A stretch of DNA of 64,000 nucleotides from Cytobacillus stercorigallinarum (lineage in GTDB: Bacteria; Bacillota; Bacilli; Bacillales; Cytobacillaceae), in assembly GCF_014836495.1 (NCBI RefSeq), contig NZ_JACSQT010000001.1:372001-436000 (forward strand), read 5' to 3'. Shown here in pieces: positions 58,620 to 64,000 of this stretch. The first letter of the stretch is position 1. Each line of letters starts with the position of its first letter. The notes beneath the pieces were generated by a model that worked only from the letters and a program-made list of their open reading frames with translations, had not been told where the DNA came from and did not search any database. A program made the translations under genes and the position numbers.

Positions 58620-59086
58620 CATTACACATTGACTTTATCGATGAAACAGAAGGACTTACAGAGGCGCAAACAAGAGAGATTGAAAACCTGCTACAATTTG
58701 CAGCTGTAAAAGAAGTGGTTGAAGAAGATACGGAGATTTCTATTACGTTTGTTGAAAATGCACGCATACAAGAAATCAATCGTGAATATAGAAATAAAGA
58801 CAAGGCCACAGATGTGATTTCATTTGCAATGGAAGAAATGGGGGAAGGGGAAATCCCTCTTATCGGTGAAGGTTTGCCTCGCATGTTAGGCGATATTATT
58901 ATCTCTATTCCTAAAGCAGTGGAACAAGCAGAAGAGTATGGCCATAGTTTTATGAGAGAATTAGGATTTTTATCTGTACATGGTTTCCTACATTTACTTG
59001 GGTATGACCATGAAACAACCGAGGAGGAGAAAATAATGTTTACTCGGCAAAAGGAAATTTTAGATGAATTCGGATTACAGAGATAA
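58616..59086 (+). CDS. ybeY: endoribonuclease YbeY
   Basis: A 156-residue zinc endoribonuclease for 16S 3'-end maturation and 70S quality control. The metal motif H-x3-H-x5-H is seen as [30 protein letters not shown] is the other signature, with the catalytic arginine region. Starts in the ATGA overlap with pgpH. Its end overlaps dgkA by 23 bases. Confidence 0.95.
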   Translation: MTLHIDFIDETEGLTEAQTREIENLLQFAAVKEVVEEDTEISITFVENARIQEINREYRNKDKATDVISFAMEEMGEGEIPLIGEGLPRMLGDIIISIPKAVEQAEEYGHSFMRELGFLSVHGFLHLLGYDHETTEEEKIMFTRQKEILDEFGLQR

Positions 59087-59447
59087 AAATTCACGCAAAA
59101 AACAATCATTACTCTCGTCATTTTATTTTGCATTTATCGGGGTCTTTACCGCTTTAAAAGCGGAACGAAACTTGAAAATCCACTTTGTGATGGCAGTACT
59201 AGTTATTTTTTTCGGGATTATTTTTGAATTGACTAAAACAGAATGGCTATTGGTAAGTTTTGCAATAGCTGGGATGATTGCACTTGAGTTAATGAATACA
59301 GCGATAGAGCGTGTTGTTGATCTTGTAACAACAGAGCAGCATCCGCTAGCGAAGCAAGCGAAAGATATTGCAGCTGGGGCAGTTCTTATATTTGCCGTTT
59401 TAACGGTAATCATTGGCCTTTCAATTTTTTTACCAAAGATCTTTTAA
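59064..59447 (+). CDS. dgkA: undecaprenol kinase DgkA (diacylglycerol kinase family)
   Basis: A 127-residue three-helix membrane kinase. [20 protein letters not shown], the conserved [13 protein letters not shown] with the catalytic glutamate, and [17 protein letters not shown]. Gram-positive members phosphorylate undecaprenol to recycle the wall carrier lipid. ATG 59064 lies inside ybeY after AAAGGA, showing coupling. Intact; terminator follows. Confidence 0.94.
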   Translation: MNSDYRDKNSRKKQSLLSSFYFAFIGVFTALKAERNLKIHFVMAVLVIFFGIIFELTKTEWLLVSFAIAGMIALELMNTAIERVVDLVTTEQHPLAKQAKDIAAGAVLIFAVLTVIIGLSIFLPKIF

Positions 59448-59448
59448 G

Positions 59449-59484
59449 TGTATAGCCGCTATGTGCGGTTATATGCTTTTTTCA
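59449..59484 (+). terminator. terminator after dgkA
   Basis: GTATAGCCGC / GCGGTTATAT arms, TATGT loop, then GCTTTTTT. Confidence 0.82.
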
Positions 59485-61078
<1,594 letters not shown>

Positions 61079-61225
61079 ACCTGTCAACATAGGTTATTGG
61101 TGAAATCAAAGATTTATGCATCTATTTAATTAACAATTTTTTCGTCTTATGATTTTCAGAAGACAGGCTATGATAAGAGTATAGATTTAATTGCTAGTAA
61201 AAACACAATAAAGGTGGGGTTATCT

Positions 61226-61369
61226 ATGAAAGATTTTACCTGGAAAGTGTTTTCTCAAACAGGTAATATTGACACATATCTTCTTTTTAAAGAAATTGAA
61301 AAAGATTACCAGGATATACCCGTAGAACAAGATGAAGAACTAGCAGAATTTGATTTTCCGATTTCATAG
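61226..61369 (+). CDS. yqzL: YqzL family small protein
   Basis: A 47-residue protein, [20 protein letters not shown] followed by FKEIEKDY and an acidic tail. The match in size, sequence style and place (between era and recO) is to YqzL of Bacillus. Function unknown. ATG 61226 follows AAAGGTGGGG. Seventeen-base gap to the recO frame. Confidence 0.9.
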   Translation: MKDFTWKVFSQTGNIDTYLLFKEIEKDYQDIPVEQDEELAEFDFPIS

Positions 61370-61398
61370 GTTGTCATCATATAAGGATGGTGACAGTA

Positions 61399-62154
61399 AT
61401 GCTTGAAAAATGTGAAGGCATTGTCATTAGAACAGTCAATTATGGCGAAACAAATAAAATTGTCACACTCTTTACAAGAGAGTGGGGAAAGGTTGGTGTG
61501 ATGGCACGCGGTGCAAAAAAGCCGAATAGTCGGCTTGCTGCTGTCACCCAGCCTTTTACTTATGGCACTTATTTGATACAAAGAAGCAGAGGGCTTGGGA
61601 CCCTTCAACAAGGTGATATTTCACTTTCAATGCGTAGTATAAAAGAAGATATCTTTCTAACAGCTTATGTGAGTTACATAGTAGACTTACTGGATAAAGG
61701 GACGGAAGAGAAGAAGCCTAACCCCTATCTTTTCGAACTTGTATTTAGGTGTATACAAGCAATTGATGAAGGCTATGATGCAGAAATTCTTACACATATT
61801 TTCGAAATGAAAATGCTTGGCTTATTTGGATTATATCCTGAGCTTAACCATTGTGCCGTCTGTCAACGGACGGAAGGGACATTTGCCTTTTCTATTAGTC
61901 AAAATGGCTTCATTTGTCATCACTGTTTGGATAAAGATCCATATCATTTAAAGCTTTCTCCCGCTACTGTTAGATTACTTCGCATTTTTTATTACATGGA
62001 CATGTCAAGGCTTGGGAATATATCGGTAAAAGAACAAACAAAACTTGAATTGAAAAAAGTAATAGAAACATACTACGATGAATATGCAGGCTTGCAATTA
62101 AAAACAAAAAGGTTTTTAAATCAAATGACCAATATGAAAGGATTCATGCAATAA
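61399..62154 (+). CDS. recO: DNA repair protein RecO
   Basis: A 251-residue recombination mediator. The N-terminal OB fold begins [20 protein letters not shown]; the zinc finger is [20 protein letters not shown] with CHHC. It loads RecA on SSB-coated DNA together with RecR. ATG 61399 follows AAGGATGGTGA; the ATG at 61387 lies within that site. Normal length. Confidence 0.95.
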   Translation: MLEKCEGIVIRTVNYGETNKIVTLFTREWGKVGVMARGAKKPNSRLAAVTQPFTYGTYLIQRSRGLGTLQQGDISLSMRSIKEDIFLTAYVSYIVDLLDKGTEEKKPNPYLFELVFRCIQAIDEGYDAEILTHIFEMKMLGLFGLYPELNHCAVCQRTEGTFAFSISQNGFICHHCLDKDPYHLKLSPATVRLLRIFYYMDMSRLGNISVKEQTKLELKKVIETYYDEYAGLQLKTKRFLNQMTNMKGFMQ

Positions 62155-62209
62155 TAAGTAAGTGAGCTATTGACTTTCTAAAGAAATTCAGCTATTATTT
62201 CTTTAAATT

Positions 62210-62432
62210 ATAGCTATGTTTAGCAATGAAGGAGAAAAGTACTTCACTCCCTCTATACAAGCGACTCTAGGAGAGTGTGAGCTAGAGAATAGAAAGTGAA
62301 CGAAGGGCGCTCTGGAGCAACAGGTGAAGTAAAAGAGGCTACGTGAAATTGAGTAGCAAATAGGGTGGAACCGCGGGTTAACTCTCGTCCCTATGTCTTT
62401 ATTAAAGGCATAAGAGACGAGAGTTTTTTATG
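62210..62432 (+). promoter_or_regulatory. T-box riboswitch (glycine) controlling glyQS
   Basis: The T-box AGGGTGGAACCGCG is at 62362-62375. Stem I probably begins near ATGAAGGAGAAAAGTA. A GGC triplet at 62306-62308 is a reasonable glycine specifier within GAACGAAGGGCGC. The terminator follows at 62380-62431. Uncharged tRNA-Gly should allow read-through. The 5' end is approximate. Confidence 0.93.
62380..62431 (+). terminator. T-box terminator of glyQS
   Basis: AACTCTCGTC (62380-62389) / GACGAGAGTT (62416-62425) with a secondary inner pairing, followed by five T's. Confidence 0.88.
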
Positions 62433-62535
62433 TTTTTAAAGAAAAAATATTTATCGCCCAAATGGCTAAAAAGCAAGTGTTTATCTATGTAGATACCGGT
62501 CTATGGTGACTGAAAAGTAAAGAAAGAGGTGGCTT

Positions 62536-63426
62536 ATGAATATTCAAAATATGATTTTAACATTGCAAAAGCACTGGTCAGATCAAGGGTGTATTTTAAT
62601 GCAAGCTTATGACACGGAAAAAGGTGCAGGTACAATGAGTCCGTATACATTTTTAAGAGCGATTGGACCTGAACCGTGGAATGTTGCTTATGTAGAGCCT
62701 TCTAGAAGACCAGCAGACGGCCGATATGGTGAAAATCCAAACCGTCTTTATCAGCATCATCAGTTTCAAGTGATTATGAAGCCTTCACCAGACAATATCC
62801 AAGAACTATATTTAGCTTCTCTAGAAGCATTAGGTATTGATCCATTAAAACATGATATTCGCTTTGTTGAAGATAATTGGGAAAACCCGTCTTTAGGCTG
62901 TGCAGGACTCGGTTGGGAAGTATGGCTTGATGGGATGGAAATTACGCAATTTACTTATTTCCAACAAGTCGGAGGATTAGAGTGTAAGCCTGTTTCTGTT
63001 GAGATTACATATGGTATTGAAAGACTTGCCTCTTATATTCAAGACAAGGAAAATGTATTTGAATTAGAATGGACAGACGGCTTTACGGTAAGAGATATTT
63101 TTGGACAACCAGAATATGAGCATTCAAAGTATACATTCGAAACTTCAGATGTTGATATGTTATTTAACCTCTTTAATGTTTATGAAAAAGAAGCTCATCG
63201 CCAAATGGAGGAGGGACTCGTTCATCCTGCATATGATTATGTTCTCAAATGTTCGCATACATTCAACTTATTAGATGCAAGAGGTGCGATTTCTGTCACT
63301 GAGAGAACGGGGTATATTGGTCGATGTCGTACACTCGCTCGAAAAATTGCGAAAACATTTTATGAAGAACGTGAGAAATTAGGATTTCCAATGATTCAAG
63401 AAAAGGAGGGAATAGACCATGAGTAA
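62536..63426 (+). CDS. glyQ: glycyl-tRNA synthetase alpha subunit
   Basis: A 296-residue class II catalytic subunit of the alpha2-beta2 enzyme. Signatures: [20 protein letters not shown] at the start, [20 protein letters not shown] (motif 2 region) and [20 protein letters not shown] (motif 3). It contains the ATP and glycine site but needs GlyS for tRNA binding. ATG 62536 follows AAAGAGGTGG. Overlaps glyS by eight bases. Confidence 0.97.
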   Translation: MNIQNMILTLQKHWSDQGCILMQAYDTEKGAGTMSPYTFLRAIGPEPWNVAYVEPSRRPADGRYGENPNRLYQHHQFQVIMKPSPDNIQELYLASLEALGIDPLKHDIRFVEDNWENPSLGCAGLGWEVWLDGMEITQFTYFQQVGGLECKPVSVEITYGIERLASYIQDKENVFELEWTDGFTVRDIFGQPEYEHSKYTFETSDVDMLFNLFNVYEKEAHRQMEEGLVHPAYDYVLKCSHTFNLLDARGAISVTERTGYIGRCRTLARKIAKTFYEEREKLGFPMIQEKEGIDHE

Positions 63427-64000
63427 ACAAGATCTCCTATTAGAAATTGGCTTAGAAGAAATGCCAGCCCGTTTTGTAACAGATAGCATGAACCAACTAG
63501 CGGATAAAATAAAAACTTGGTTGGTCGAAAAAGGTATTCAATTTGAAGGAATGAAAGCATACTCTACGCCTAGAAGATTAGCTGTTCTTGTAGAGGGTGT
63601 GGAGGAAGCACAGGAAGATGTCCATGAAGAAGCAAAAGGACCAGCAAAAAAAATCGCGATGAATGACCAAGGTGAGTGGACAAAAGCAGCGATTGGCTTT
63701 AGTAGAGGTCAAGGAGCGACACCTGATGATATTTTCTTTAAAGAAATCAAAGGTGTGGAATATGCGCATGTTAAAACCTTTACCAAGGGCCAAGAAACAT
63801 TGAAATTACTTCCTGAATTAAAAGAGCTCATTCTTTCTATGCACTTTCCTAAGAATATGAAGTGGGCAGACAAAGAAATGCGCTTTATTAGACCAATTAA
63901 ATGGTTAGTGGCATTGTTTGGTGAAAAGGTGATTCCTTTTGAAATAACAAATGTACAAACAGGTAACACATCTAGAGGACATCGTTTCTTAGGAAAAGAT
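63419..64000 (+). CDS. glyS: glycyl-tRNA synthetase beta subunit, 3' end outside window
   Basis: The frame starts [20 protein letters not shown] at ATG 63419 behind AAAAGGAGGG and stays open to the window edge, giving about 194 residues of an expected ~690. [14 protein letters not shown] and [13 protein letters not shown] followed by GHRFLG are typical of the GlyS N-terminal part. The subunit binds and positions tRNA-Gly. It is translated in coupling with glyQ. Confidence 0.97.
   Translation, partial: MSKQDLLLEIGLEEMPARFVTDSMNQLADKIKTWLVEKGIQFEGMKAYSTPRRLAVLVEGVEEAQEDVHEEAKGPAKKIAMNDQGEWTKAAIGFSRGQGATPDDIFFKEIKGVEYAHVKTFTKGQETLKLLPELKELILSMHFPKNMKWADKEMRFIRPIKWLVALFGEKVIPFEITNVQTGNTSRGHRFLGKD

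Overview
This window is a stretch of core chromosome from a low-GC, endospore-forming Bacillota, almost certainly a member of Bacillaceae. The evidence is the spore gene set (sigK, gpr, yqfC, yqfD, sda), the late-competence operon (comEA-comEB-comEC with divergent comER), strong AGGAGG-type ribosome binding sites, frequent TTG and GTG starts, and long runs of gene order shared with Bacillus subtilis. No rRNA, tRNA, CRISPR array, prophage or complete insertion sequence is visible. Both ends cut genes: yrrD at the left and glyS at the right.

Layout. 1-12500: yrrD end, yrzR-like, yrzQ, yrrI, a T-box and alaS, then ireB-ruvX-yrzB, mltG, trmR, udk, greA, a class B penicillin-binding protein and yrrS. 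12780-16650: yrzA on the minus strand, then the methionine-to-cysteine operon yrrT-mtnN-mccA-mccB. 16660-17420: a cluster of very small open reading frames around a yrzI-family gene, with its own promoter, tandem terminators and a possible CcpA site. 17420-19360: a small membrane protein, an uninterrupted sigK, and hmoA with a Fur-like box in its promoter. 19360-21300: a sparse, partly decayed-looking stretch, psd, and sda (minus strand) with a DnaA-box cluster. 21300-26340: the yqeG-yqeH-aroE-yqeI-nadD-yqeK-rsfS-yqeM operon. 26420-31010: comER and comEA-EB-EC. 31150-37040: yqzM, holA, rpsT, gpr, yqxA and lepA. 37150-46750: hemW, then hrcA-grpE-dnaK-dnaJ-prmA-rsmE-mtaB under a perfect CIRCE operator. 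46850-49470: a two-gene HTH/membrane-protein unit, deoC and a Na/Pi cotransporter. 49600-56020: rpsU-yqeY, nfeD-like-floA-yqfB-like, and yqfC-yqfD-phoH. 56440-64000: pgpH-ybeY-dgkA, cdd-era, yqzL-recO, and a T-box with glyQ-glyS.

Most genes serve translation (tRNA charging, tRNA/rRNA modification, ribosome assembly GTPases and methylases), protein folding, envelope synthesis, sulfur amino acid recycling, DNA uptake and sporulation. Regulation readable in the DNA includes two T-boxes, CIRCE, a Fur-like box, DnaA boxes at sda, a palindrome at an HTH gene and many intrinsic terminators.

The most unusual points are the small-peptide locus around yrzI, two terminators whose 3' arm is also the ribosome binding site of the next gene, a long dnaK-dnaJ spacer with a 20-bp perfect inverted repeat, and the absence of expected neighbours (trhP1/trhP2 after trmR, spoIIP after gpr). 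I see no large new multi-gene system. The yrzI small-ORF cluster is the best candidate for under-described biology.
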